The notes beneath the pieces are model-generated. The model was not told the origin of the DNA, ran no database searches, and was given only the letters and a program-made list of their open reading frames with translations. Shown piece by piece: positions 40,501 to 48,674 of a DNA stretch of 64,000 bases. The position numbers and the translations under genes are program-made. Each line of letters starts with the position of its first letter. The first letter of the stretch is position 1. The stretch comes from an uncultured Pelagibacteraceae bacterium (GTDB lineage Bacteria > Pseudomonadota > Alphaproteobacteria > Pelagibacterales > Pelagibacteraceae): assembly GCA_902607625.1 (NCBI GenBank), contig CACLKR010000006.1, forward strand, positions 1 through 64,000, in the 5' to 3' direction.

Positions 40501-40943
40501 AAGAAAAAAAAACAGCCAAAGGTAATGCTTTTGCTATTGTTAAATTCACCGATTTAAGCAAAGTTTATGAGCTCTTTCTTTTTTCAGAAATTTTAGAATT
40601 AAATAGAAAAGATTTAAAGGAAGGAAAATCTTTTTTACTGACTGTTATTAAAGACAAAGAACATCAAGAAAACCGCTTTAGAAGAATAAATGTTAGGAAA
40701 ATTGTGAGTTTTGATAAAATTACTCAACTTACTTATGATAATGTTGAAATTTACATGCATAATGCTGACGATCTAGAAAAATTATATGAAGCCATAAAAG
40801 AAAAAGGGAACTCTAAAATTAAAATTTCTATTACCAAAAAAGATAAAAATTATTTGTTTGAATTGAAGGACAAAAGAAAATTTGATAACAAAACTTTAAA
40901 ATACTTAAATAAAGAGCGTTACATAAAGAAAATAAGCATTTAA
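37521..40943 (+). CDS. dnaE: DNA polymerase III alpha subunit
   Basis: Replicative polymerase (1140 aa). The N-terminal PHP domain begins HLKIHTQYSICEGA. The palm active site is GPGRGSGAGSLVAW and PDFDIDF with two catalytic Asp near residue 400; FQLESAGM and EYGFNKSHAAAYAMIAYQTAYLK are typical finger and HhH parts. An OB-fold follows from about 960. I start at ATG 37521, since MNEAISKEFTHLKIH matches the family; the longer frame from 37500 adds seven residues inside lolD. It ends 122 bases before rpsB. Confidence 0.97.
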   Translation: MNEAISKEFTHLKIHTQYSICEGALRTNDLAKYCKENRIKAVGLCDSNNLCGALEFSESIAKSKTQPIIGTQINIQYKGHIGRIPLFAKDLEGYKNLIKLSSKSFLEIKDNEEPHCKIEDIEANYKGLILLSGTFDGLIGKLFFKNLIDEIFILLKKFSNIFEDNFYLEIQRHNDDGEKLFEKFLLNVSEKLSLPMIATHEVFYLDKDMHEAHDAYLCIGEKTYVNVKDRRKYTDSHYLKTSEEMRQLFNDLPEALENNASFPYRISYRPKNSLPVLPNIQTSEVKNVDELLAKDSFEGLKQKLNEYVFPFSDDKNKEKLIKKYKERLQHEISIISKMKYASYFLIVADYIKWAKKNDIPVGPGRGSGAGSLVAWTLSITDIDPIKFDLIFERFLNPDRAKMPDFDIDFCEEKRDKIFEYLKQKYGKGVAHIITFGKLKARMAFRDIGRVLGLPYGYVDMLCKMIPFDPSRPLSLEKAIAQEPRIRKEEEKDPRVKKLVEISKKLEGLNRNMATHAAGVVIPEENLAEFVPLYKDPSSNSLLPSTQFDMYASEKAGLVKFDLLGLKTLTVINKTVSLLREKKINLDISKIKLDDPKIFELLSSGHTVGLFQLESAGMRDALVNMKPNKFEDIIALVALYRPGPMSNIPIYNQCKHGDKQPDYLHPRLRKILEPTYGVIIYQEQVMQIAQELSGFSAGEADILQNAIGKKKRTELEKQKERFVNGAIKNGIAKDTAIFIFKKIEPFAEYGFNKSHAAAYAMIAYQTAYLKTYYPNEFIAASMSNELSNTDKLSEFFEELKRLNIKVQRPCINECFADFVPKKNILFYALGAIKNVGYEAISQLIQEREKNGKFKSISDFINRVNPKNINKLQLEGLVKAGAFDLIFENRKVLYNNISNIIQNSKNIYENKLQNQTSLFSEESQKVSYLIQDQNISSWSRDETLSKEFESLGFYISDHPLKDYQDLFKQYKVKSFKDFESDNDSESFIAGTVMSIKEKKTAKGNAFAIVKFTDLSKVYELFLFSEILELNRKDLKEGKSFLLTVIKDKEHQENRFRRINVRKIVSFDKITQLTYDNVEIYMHNADDLEKLYEAIKEKGNSKIKISITKKDKNYLFELKDKRKFDNKTLKYLNKERYIKKISI

Positions 40944-40949
40944 TTCATA

Positions 40950-40978
40950 TTGAACTTTAGTCATTTAAATTGTAGAAC
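40950..40978 (+). promoter_or_regulatory. Candidate promoter for rpsB-tsf
   Basis: TTGAAC (40950-40955) and TAGAAC (40973-40978) are separated by exactly 17 bases, each matching four of six consensus positions. A start near 40985 would place transcription just ahead of the folded leader described next, which supports the assignment. Confidence 0.5.
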
Positions 40979-40996
40979 ATCAGGCTTAAATACGCA

Positions 40997-41065
40997 CACA
41001 ATTTTTGGTTGAGAAACCTCCGGTCCTTTACTGGAAAAAAGTTGTGGTGGAATAACCGGGAAATT
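40997..41065 (+). promoter_or_regulatory. Structured 5' leader of rpsB (probable S2 autoregulation element)
   Basis: A 10-bp stem (40997-41006 with 41037-41046, one G-U pair) encloses two hairpins: GGTT-GAGA-AACC with a GNRA loop (41007-41018) and CCGGT-CCTTT-ACTGG (41020-41034). The strand CCGGT (41020-41024) can instead pair perfectly with ACCGG at 41055-41059, a pseudoknot that reaches GGG five bases before the ATG, the only Shine-Dalgarno-like bases. The two pairings exclude each other. I recall rpsB leaders reported for Pelagibacter by comparative genomics; a link to that motif is unverified. Confidence 0.72.
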
Positions 41066-41938
41066 ATGAAATTACCAAGTGTTACAATAAAGAATTTACT
41101 TGAAGCGGGAGTCCATTTGGGACACAAAACTTTTAGATGGAATCCGCAGATGGACAAGTTCATTTTTGGCTCAAAAAACTCAATACATATAATAGATTTA
41201 GTACAAACTCTTGAAATGATAAATGTGGCTTTAATAGAAATCCACAAGTGCATTTCTTCAGGAGGAAAATTGTTATTTGTTTCAACTAAAAAACAGGCAT
41301 CAGCTACTATTGCAAGTTTAGCCAAAGATACTTCGCAATTTTATGTTAATCATAGATGGCTTGGAGGAATGCTTACAAATTGGAAAACTATATCCAATTC
41401 AATAAAAAGATACAAAAAGCTTTCTGTAGACATAAAGAAAGAAAATACAGGTTTTACAAAAAAAGAAATATTAAAAATGGGTATACAAAGAGATAAATTA
41501 GAAAGATCGCTAGGTGGGATAGCAGACATGGTAAAAATACCAGATATGATTTTTATTATTGATACCAATATTGAAGAACTAGCTGTTAAAGAATCTTTAA
41601 AATTGAATATTCCTATAGTTGCTATTGTGGATACTAATTCTAATCCAATAGGAATTAATTATCCAATACCTGGAAATGATGACGCAAGGAGAGCTATAAA
41701 TTTGTATTGTGAGTTAATTAAACAAACAATACTGGATGCACAAAATAATATATCCCACTCTGACGGAGAAGATTTAAAAATTCAAAATCAAAAGATAGAA
41801 ATAGAGAAAGGTGGAATAAAAAAAAAGAAACTTAAAAAAGAAGAGCCTGAAAATAAAAAGAAAATAAAGACAATTAAAAAAAAAGCCACATCCATTTTTC
41901 CAAAAATTAAGGCGATAATTTCTAGAAAATCAAAATAA
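41066..41938 (+). CDS. rpsB: 30S ribosomal protein S2
   Basis: S2 (290 aa) with the conserved start MKLPSVTIKNLLEAGVHLGH and MDKFIFGSKNSIHIIDL. HRWLGGMLTNWKT, PDMIFIIDTN and PIPGNDDARRAI are hallmark stretches. An open frame extends upstream to a TTG at 41009, but those residues are encoded by the leader RNA and are not S2-like, so I use ATG 41066. The last 50 residues form a Lys-rich tail. Confidence 0.97.
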   Translation: MKLPSVTIKNLLEAGVHLGHKTFRWNPQMDKFIFGSKNSIHIIDLVQTLEMINVALIEIHKCISSGGKLLFVSTKKQASATIASLAKDTSQFYVNHRWLGGMLTNWKTISNSIKRYKKLSVDIKKENTGFTKKEILKMGIQRDKLERSLGGIADMVKIPDMIFIIDTNIEELAVKESLKLNIPIVAIVDTNSNPIGINYPIPGNDDARRAINLYCELIKQTILDAQNNISHSDGEDLKIQNQKIEIEKGGIKKKKLKKEEPENKKKIKTIKKKATSIFPKIKAIISRKSK

Positions 41939-41949
41939 TAATTTTTATT

Positions 41950-42819
41950 ATGTCTCAAGGCAACACATTAGACAAAGTTAAAGAATTAAGAGAACTCACT
42001 GGGGTGGGTTTCAAAGATTGCAAAATTGCCATAGATGAAAATAATGGTGATATAGAAAAATCTATAGATTTTTTAAGAAAAAAAGGTATTGCCAAAGCAA
42101 ACAAAAAAATGGAAAGAATTGCGGCGGATGGTTTAGTTTGTGTTTGTGAAAAAGAAAATAAATTTTCAATTATAGAAGTAAATAGTGAAACAGATTTTGT
42201 TGCTAAAAATGATGAATTTATTAAATTTGTAGAAGAAATATCAATCTTAGCATTATTAAACTCAGGTAAAATGGAAGATATATTAATTGCAAAAATGAAA
42301 AATAAAAATAATGTCAAAGACAATTTAGTCTCATTAATATCCAAAATTGGTGAAAAAATAACCTTGAGAAGAAGCGATTTTGTTGAATCAAGTAAGTCTG
42401 TAAATTTTTCATATACGCACGCCGCAATAAAAAAAAATCTTGGAAAAATAGGTGTTTTATTAAGTTTTAAAACCACAAAAAAAAAGGATCAATTATTAGT
42501 GTTTGGTAAACAATTAGCAATGCACATAGCTGCTTCTTCGCCACTTTCAATAGATAAAGGAGATCTTGATCAAAACATATTGAAAAAAGAAATGGAAATA
42601 ATTACAGAAGAATTGAAAAATAGCGGAAAGGATACTAAAATTGTAGCTAAAATAGCAGCTGGAAAATTGGATAAATTTATTAAGGATAATACTCTTCTAA
42701 ATCAAGAATGGATTATGGAACCCAAGAAACAAGTTAAAGATGTTTTAAAAGAAATAGCTGGAAAAGATAAAATAGAAATAAAAAAATTCACTAGATTTAA
42801 AGTTGGTGAAGGAATTTAA
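41950..42819 (+). CDS. tsf: Elongation factor Ts
   Basis: Guanine-nucleotide exchange factor for EF-Tu (289 aa). The N-terminal UBA-like domain carries LRELTGVGFKDCKIAI, and VNSETDFVAKNDEF is the EF-Tu-contacting motif. The core contains AMHIAASSPLSID. It follows rpsB by 11 bases and is followed after five bases by frr; pyrH, normally between them, is missing. Confidence 0.96.
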   Translation: MSQGNTLDKVKELRELTGVGFKDCKIAIDENNGDIEKSIDFLRKKGIAKANKKMERIAADGLVCVCEKENKFSIIEVNSETDFVAKNDEFIKFVEEISILALLNSGKMEDILIAKMKNKNNVKDNLVSLISKIGEKITLRRSDFVESSKSVNFSYTHAAIKKNLGKIGVLLSFKTTKKKDQLLVFGKQLAMHIAASSPLSIDKGDLDQNILKKEMEIITEELKNSGKDTKIVAKIAAGKLDKFIKDNTLLNQEWIMEPKKQVKDVLKEIAGKDKIEIKKFTRFKVGEGI

Positions 42820-42824
42820 TTATT

Positions 42825-43385
42825 ATGACTTCAACGGAAATAATAAATAATTGCAATTCTAAAATGAAGAAAGCTTTCCAAATTTTCAGTCAGGATTTGG
42901 CGTCTTTAAGAACAGGCAGAGCTAATGTTTCTATGTTAGATATAGTTAAAGTTGATGTTTACGGGCAAAAAATGTCAATAAATCAATTAGCTACCATAAC
43001 AACACCGGAACCTAGACTTTTGAATGTGCAAGTTTGGGATCAAAATAATGTTTCATTAATAGATTCGGCGATAAAAAAATCTAATCTTGGGATAAATCCA
43101 CAAATCGATGGACAGATAATGAGAATTCCAATTCCAAGTCTTAATGAAGAAAGAAGAAATGAGCTAAAGAAAATAATGGGAGGTTTAGCTGAAAAAGCAA
43201 AGGTGTCAATAAGAAATATAAGACGAGAAGCTAACGATAAATTAAAAGATGATTTTAGAGAAAAAAAAATAGGAGAAGATGAAAGTAAAAATTCTGAAAA
43301 AAAAATTCAAACTTTAACGGATGCACAGATCTTAGAATTAGAGAAAAAATTAAAAGACAAAGAAAAAGAAATAATGACAATATGA
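42825..43385 (+). CDS. frr: Ribosome recycling factor
   Basis: RRF (186 aa) splits post-termination ribosomes with EF-G. The tRNA-like helical fold is recognisable from MKKAFQIFSQDLASLRTGRAN, VQVWDQNNVSLIDSAIKKSNLG and KVSIRNIRREANDKLK. Its stop overlaps the uppS ATG by four bases. Confidence 0.97.
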   Translation: MTSTEIINNCNSKMKKAFQIFSQDLASLRTGRANVSMLDIVKVDVYGQKMSINQLATITTPEPRLLNVQVWDQNNVSLIDSAIKKSNLGINPQIDGQIMRIPIPSLNEERRNELKKIMGGLAEKAKVSIRNIRREANDKLKDDFREKKIGEDESKNSEKKIQTLTDAQILELEKKLKDKEKEIMTI

Positions 43386-44062
43386 ATAAATTAAATCATG
43401 TCGCTATAATAATGGATGGAAATGGGCGATGGGGTTTAAAAAAAAAAAATTCGAGAAATTATGGCCATATACAAGGTATAAAAGCAGTAGAAACTATTAT
43501 CAAATCATCAATTGATAGAAAAATTCCATTTTTAACGCTCTATACTTTTTCAACAGATAATTGGAAAAGACCAGATAGTGAAGTCAATTTTCTGTTTAGT
43601 TTAATTAGAAAATCATTAAAAAAAAATTTAAAAAAAATTATTAAACAGGGAATAAAAGTAAGTATTATCGGAAGAAGGTTAGGTTTACCAAAGGATATTA
43701 ATACAATAGTTAATTATATTGAAAAAAAGACATTGAATAATAAAAAAATTACTTTAACCCTTGCTTTAAATTATGGATCTAAAGAAGAAATTATTAATGC
43801 TTGTAAAAAAATTACAGCAGAAAGAAATGAAAAAATCACGATTAAGAATTTTGAGAATAATCTCTACACAAAAAATATCCCAGATCCAGAAATTTTAATT
43901 AGAACTGGTGGTACTAAGAGATTAAGTAATTTTTTACTTTGGCAATTAGCATATACTGAAATTTTTTTTATAAATAAGTTATGGCCTGATTTTAATGATA
44001 AAATTTTTTATAAAATTATAAGTAAATTCACTAAAATCAAAAGAAATTTCGGAAAAATATAA
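43382..44062 (+). CDS. uppS: Undecaprenyl diphosphate synthase
   Basis: cis-Prenyltransferase (226 aa) making the C55 carrier for peptidoglycan and surface glycans. The catalytic IIMDGNGRWG with its Asp is at the N terminus, followed by YGHIQGIKAV and YTFSTDNWKRP; DPEILIRTGGTKRLSNFLLWQLAYTE is the C-terminal substrate motif. It overlaps frr by four bases and cdsA by one. Confidence 0.97.
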   Translation: MNKLNHVAIIMDGNGRWGLKKKNSRNYGHIQGIKAVETIIKSSIDRKIPFLTLYTFSTDNWKRPDSEVNFLFSLIRKSLKKNLKKIIKQGIKVSIIGRRLGLPKDINTIVNYIEKKTLNNKKITLTLALNYGSKEEIINACKKITAERNEKITIKNFENNLYTKNIPDPEILIRTGGTKRLSNFLLWQLAYTEIFFINKLWPDFNDKIFYKIISKFTKIKRNFGKI

Positions 44063-44733
44063 TGAGTAGCGAATTAAGAAAAAGAATAATTACTTCAATC
44101 GTTCTTTTTATGATTGCAATTTTATTAATTTCAATAAACGAAACTATTTTTCTTATCGGCATTTTTGTGATCATCACTATAAGCTTTCTTGAATGGAATA
44201 AAATTAATTATAAATATTTTAGTAAAAGAAAAAAAAAGGATAAATTTATTTATATTAGAATTGCTGGAGCTGTTTACCTTTTTATTTTTTTTATATCATG
44301 CATGAATGTAAGAATGGAATATGGAAAATTTTTTCTCATATTTATTTTATGTATTTGCATTTCTTCTGATATAGGAGGGTACGTTTTTGGTAAGACTATT
44401 GGTGGAAAAAAATTAATAAAAATTAGTCCAAACAAGACAATCTCAGGAAGTATAGGGTCTTTTGTTTTTTCTATGTTTCCATTATTTTTATTAAATTTTA
44501 TAAACCAAGTAGATTTAGTTTTTAATTTTTCGTTAAAATATATTTTTTTTTGTTTAGCTATATCGTTATCTTGCCAAATTGGAGATTTAATTATTTCATA
44601 TTTTAAAAGATTAAATAAAGTTAAAAATTCAGGAAATATTTTACCTGGTCACGGAGGATTACTTGATAGGGTTGATGGTATAATTTTTGCTATACCGACT
44701 GTATTTATTTTATTAAAAATTCAAATATTTTGA
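44062..44733 (+). CDS. cdsA: Phosphatidate cytidylyltransferase
   Basis: Makes CDP-diacylglycerol, precursor of all phospholipids, in the inner membrane. Signature regions are FGKTIGGKKLIKISPNKTISG and QIGDLIISYFKRLNKVKNSGNILPGHGGLLDRVDG with the catalytic Asp residues. At 223 aa and about six helices it is shorter than the E. coli protein (285 aa), the loss being in the N-terminal helices. Confidence 0.95.
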   Translation: MSSELRKRIITSIVLFMIAILLISINETIFLIGIFVIITISFLEWNKINYKYFSKRKKKDKFIYIRIAGAVYLFIFFISCMNVRMEYGKFFLIFILCICISSDIGGYVFGKTIGGKKLIKISPNKTISGSIGSFVFSMFPLFLLNFINQVDLVFNFSLKYIFFCLAISLSCQIGDLIISYFKRLNKVKNSGNILPGHGGLLDRVDGIIFAIPTVFILLKIQIF

Positions 44734-44734
44734 T

Positions 44735-45901
44735 ATGAGAACAAAGATAGCTATACTTGGATCTACTGGATCTATAGGCAAATCAACATTAGAGGTAATT
44801 AAGAAAGATAAAAGAAATTTTGATGTAATTTTATTATCAGCAAATAAAAATTATAAAAAGCTTATTCAACAAGCAAAACAATTTAACGCCAAAAATGTTT
44901 TAATAAAAAGTCCATCATTTTATGAAATAGTTAATAATTCTTTAAAAAAAACAAAAACAAAAGTTCATTCTGGCAATATTTCAATAAACAAAATTATTCT
45001 TGGAAAATTAGATTATACAATGTCTGCTATTGTTGGATTAGCAGGATTACAACCGACAATTGATGCTATCAAGATTAGTAAAACTGTGGCGATAGCCAAT
45101 AAAGAAACCATAATTTGTGGTTGGCAAATTTTATCTAAACTTATAAAAAAATATAAAACTAAAATAGTCCCGGTGGATTCTGAGCATTTTTCAATAATGG
45201 AACTTACAAAAAATGTGGCAAACGAAGAAGTTGAAGAAATAATAATAACAGCTTCAGGGGGGCCTTTTTTAGATACTGCAATTAATAAGTTAAAGAACAT
45301 AAAACCAAAACAAGCTACCAAACATCCAAATTGGAAAATGGGTAAAAAAATTTCTATCGATTCAGCAAACATGATCAATAAAGTTTTTGAAGTGATTGAA
45401 GCTCATAAGCTTTTTAAATTTGATAGATCAAAATATAAAATAATGATACATCCTCAGTCTTATGTTCATTCTATAATTCGTTTTAAAAACGGTTTGATCA
45501 AAATGATTTTGTATAATGCTGATATGCAAATACCAATCTCAAACATTTTATATAATAATAAAAATGATCTTTTAAATGCATCTAAAATAAAAATTAAAAC
45601 TCTTAACAAACTTAGTTTTCAAAAAGTTGACGCAATAGCTTTTCCGTCCATTAAACTAATTAATAAATGTTTCACATTAGGATTTTCAACACCGATAATA
45701 ATTAATGCTGCTAATGAAGTATTGGTTAACTTGTTTTTAAAAGAAAAAATTGGCTTTTTGGACATAGTTGGAACGATAAACAAGGTATTAAAAGACAAAG
45801 AATTCAAAAAATATGCTAGAAGGAAAGCTGGAACAATAAAGGATATAAAAATTATAGATAATTGGGCTAGATTGAAAACTGCTAATATGTGTGTAAAATA
45901 G
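44735..45901 (+). CDS. dxr: 1-deoxy-D-xylulose 5-phosphate reductoisomerase
   Basis: Second step of the MEP isoprenoid pathway (388 aa). NADPH-binding GSTGSIGKSTLEVI starts the protein; ANKETIICGW, VPVDSEHFSIME and ITASGGPFLD are the metal and substrate regions, and KHPNWKMGKKISIDSANMINK the catalytic loop. It feeds uppS. In most alphaproteobacteria rseP comes next; here bamA starts five bases later. Confidence 0.97.
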   Translation: MRTKIAILGSTGSIGKSTLEVIKKDKRNFDVILLSANKNYKKLIQQAKQFNAKNVLIKSPSFYEIVNNSLKKTKTKVHSGNISINKIILGKLDYTMSAIVGLAGLQPTIDAIKISKTVAIANKETIICGWQILSKLIKKYKTKIVPVDSEHFSIMELTKNVANEEVEEIIITASGGPFLDTAINKLKNIKPKQATKHPNWKMGKKISIDSANMINKVFEVIEAHKLFKFDRSKYKIMIHPQSYVHSIIRFKNGLIKMILYNADMQIPISNILYNNKNDLLNASKIKIKTLNKLSFQKVDAIAFPSIKLINKCFTLGFSTPIIINAANEVLVNLFLKEKIGFLDIVGTINKVLKDKEFKKYARRKAGTIKDIKIIDNWARLKTANMCVK

Positions 45902-45906
45902 ATTTT

Positions 45907-48150
45907 ATGTTGAATTTTAAAAAAATATTTATTTTTCTTATTCTATTTTTTGTCTTTTTTTATAATACCTCTAATGCTGAGGTGATTAAGAAAGTTGAGA
46001 TTAAAGGCAATGAAAGAGTTTCTGCTGAAACGATAATAGTTTTTGGAGATATTGAGATTGGCAAGAATTATGAATCGCCTGATGTTAATTTATTAATTAA
46101 AAAACTTTATGAAACCACTTTTTTTTCAAACATATCTGTTGTTTTAGAAAACAATAAACTAAGTATTGTTGTAATAGAAAACCCATTTATAAATTCAATA
46201 ATTTTTAATGGAGAAAAAGCAAAGAAATATAAAGAAAAAATTAGAGAATTGCTTACACTTAGAGAAAAAAGTTCATTTATAGAAAATAATATTAAGAAAG
46301 ACATTAACACAATAAAAGCCTTTTACAGTAGCTTAGGATTTTATTTTGTTAAAATAGATGCGGAAATAGAAAAATTAAAACAAAATACGGTAAATATTGC
46401 ATATACAATAGACAAGGGTAAAAAAGCCAAAATTACCAAAATATATTTTTTGGGAGATAAAAAAATTAGAGAAAAAAAATTAAGGGATGTTATTACATCT
46501 CAGGAAAGTCGTTTTTGGAAATTTATTGCGCGTAGCGTTTATTTAAGTAAAGAAAGAATAGAATTAGACAAAAGACTATTAAAAAATTATTATAAAAATA
46601 AAGGATATTATGAGGTTAATGTTAAATCAACTAATGTTGAATATTCTGAAGGAGAAGGTTTTGTTTTAACTTATAATATTAATGCAGGCAAAAGATATAA
46701 ATTTTCTAAAATTTTTGCAGATATTTCAGAGACTCTTGACCAAAGTGCATTTTTCTCATTAGAAGATGAATTTAATAAACTTGTTGGAAACTATTATTCA
46801 CAAAAAAAATTAAAATCCATTTTAGATAAAATTGATAAACTAAACGAACAAAAAGAATTACAGTTTATTAACCATAATATTTTAGAAACTTTAGATGGTG
46901 ATGGTGTAGAAGTAAAAATCAATATTTTTGAGGGGGAAAAGGTTATAATAGAAAGAATAAATATAGTTGGTAACACGGTCACAAATGATTCAGTAATTAG
47001 AAGTGCGCTTGTTGTGGATGAAGGAGATCCATTTAGTACACTTCTTGTTAATAAATCAATAAATGAAATTAAAGCTAGAAATATTTTCGGTAGAGTTGAA
47101 CATGAGGTTTCTGCAGGATCTAGCGACGATCTTAGAGTGTTAAAGATAAGTGTTGAGGAAAAAGCCACAGGAGAAATTATGGCGGGAGCTGGAATAGGTA
47201 CTGATGGTACAAGTTTTCAATTTTCTGTAAGAGAAAATAATTGGTTAGGAAGAGGAGTTAAACTAGAATCTGCCTTAAATTTATCACAAGACAAAGTAAG
47301 TGGTAATATTATGGTAAATAACCCAAATTACAAATATACAGGTAACGCTGTTTTTGCAGACCTGGATGTTTCTTCTACCGATAGATCAAGTTCTTCAGGA
47401 TTTAAAAGTTCAAGAACGGGATTTGGATTAGGAACAAGATTTGAACAGTACGAGAATATGTATATAGCTCCTAACATTAACGTCGCGTTTGAAGATATTG
47501 AAGTGGATGAAACTGCATCTACTGCAATTAAAAATATGAAAGGAAATTTTTTTAATGCAGATCTAGGGTATGCCATAACTCTAGATAAAAGGAATCAATC
47601 TTTTAAACCTACCGAAGGGCACAAAACGACTTTTAGACAATCATTACCAATAATTCAGGATTCATCATCAATTTTGAATGGTTTGGATATAAGTGCATAC
47701 CATGATTTTTCTGAAGATGTAATTGGTTCACTTAAACTGCATGCAAGATCGATCAATGGAGTTGATGATGATGTGAGATTAACGAACAGGTTATATATAC
47801 CTCGGTCAAGACTTCGTGGATTTAATACATACAAAGTGGGTCCGAAAGACGGAGATGATTATATTGGGGGCAATTATACAACAGCAGTAAGCGCAGAAGC
47901 TCAATTACCTAATATGTTACCAGAATCTTATAAAACCGACATTAGCCTTTTTCTTGATACAGCAAATATATGGGCGGTTGATTACAGCGACACTATAGAT
48001 GAAACAAATAAGATTAGATCTTCTGTGGGCGTGAGTGCTAATATTTATACAACAATTGGACCTTTAAGCTTTACTATAGCGCAAGATTTAACGAAATCTA
48101 CCAATGATGAAACCGAAACTTTCAATTTTAGGCTAGGCACATCATTTTAA
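45907..48150 (+). CDS. bamA: Outer membrane protein assembly factor BamA
   Basis: Omp85-family core of the beta-barrel assembly machine (747 aa). A signal peptide ends near FFYNTSNA, five POTRA domains span about 20-420 (for example VKKVEIKGNERV-like IKKVEIKGNERVSAETI and IERINIVGNTVTNDSVIRSAL), and the C-terminal 16-strand barrel carries the conserved RLRGFNTYKVGP loop and ends in Phe. I prefer ATG 45907, which gives a normal signal peptide; an ATG at 45889 lies within dxr. Confidence 0.96.
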   Translation: MLNFKKIFIFLILFFVFFYNTSNAEVIKKVEIKGNERVSAETIIVFGDIEIGKNYESPDVNLLIKKLYETTFFSNISVVLENNKLSIVVIENPFINSIIFNGEKAKKYKEKIRELLTLREKSSFIENNIKKDINTIKAFYSSLGFYFVKIDAEIEKLKQNTVNIAYTIDKGKKAKITKIYFLGDKKIREKKLRDVITSQESRFWKFIARSVYLSKERIELDKRLLKNYYKNKGYYEVNVKSTNVEYSEGEGFVLTYNINAGKRYKFSKIFADISETLDQSAFFSLEDEFNKLVGNYYSQKKLKSILDKIDKLNEQKELQFINHNILETLDGDGVEVKINIFEGEKVIIERINIVGNTVTNDSVIRSALVVDEGDPFSTLLVNKSINEIKARNIFGRVEHEVSAGSSDDLRVLKISVEEKATGEIMAGAGIGTDGTSFQFSVRENNWLGRGVKLESALNLSQDKVSGNIMVNNPNYKYTGNAVFADLDVSSTDRSSSSGFKSSRTGFGLGTRFEQYENMYIAPNINVAFEDIEVDETASTAIKNMKGNFFNADLGYAITLDKRNQSFKPTEGHKTTFRQSLPIIQDSSSILNGLDISAYHDFSEDVIGSLKLHARSINGVDDDVRLTNRLYIPRSRLRGFNTYKVGPKDGDDYIGGNYTTAVSAEAQLPNMLPESYKTDISLFLDTANIWAVDYSDTIDETNKIRSSVGVSANIYTTIGPLSFTIAQDLTKSTNDETETFNFRLGTSF

Positions 48151-48674
48151 TGAAATATTTAGTAAGATTTATTGTAGTTACTTTTTTTATATTAATTTGT
48201 ACACATACATTTGCTGAACAAAAAATTGCAGTTATGGACTTGACGTTCGTACTTAACAACAGCGAAGCGGGAAAGGGTGCACAGGATTTTTTGAAAAAGT
48301 CGTATAATACTAATATAAAAAAATTTACAGAAATGGAAAATAAGTTAAAGAAAGAAGAAAGTGATTTGTTGGCAAAAAAAAATGTCATTAGCAAAGAAGA
48401 ATATACAAAAAAAAGTGACGCTTTAAGAAAAAGAGTCATAGACTATCAATCACAAAGACGATCGTCGCTTGATAAAATTGCTACACAAAGGGCTCAAGCA
48501 AGGGAAACTCTTATAAAAAAAATAGATCCAATTTTAAAAGAATATATAGATGAAAATAGTATTTCACTAGTAATTGATAAGAAACTTACACTAGCTGGAC
48601 GTCCTGGTAATGATATTACTGCAGTAATTGTTGAAAAATTAAATAAGACACTTCCATCGTTAAATCTAAAGTAA
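48150..48674 (+). CDS. skp: Skp/OmpH-like periplasmic chaperone
   Basis: Periplasmic chaperone for outer-membrane proteins (174 aa). A signal peptide ends at THTFAEQ; IAVMDLTFVLNNSEAGKGAQDFLKK is the OmpH start, then a long charged coiled coil (about 50-120). The stop of bamA overlaps its ATG by one base, the usual bamA-skp-lpxD order. Confidence 0.93.
   Translation: MKYLVRFIVVTFFILICTHTFAEQKIAVMDLTFVLNNSEAGKGAQDFLKKSYNTNIKKFTEMENKLKKEESDLLAKKNVISKEEYTKKSDALRKRVIDYQSQRRSSLDKIATQRAQARETLIKKIDPILKEYIDENSISLVIDKKLTLAGRPGNDITAVIVEKLNKTLPSLNLK

Noticed and set aside
41009-41065. Upstream TTG start extending RpsB by 19 residues
   Set aside because: S2 proteins begin at the MKLPSV position, and the extra codons coincide with the folded leader RNA.
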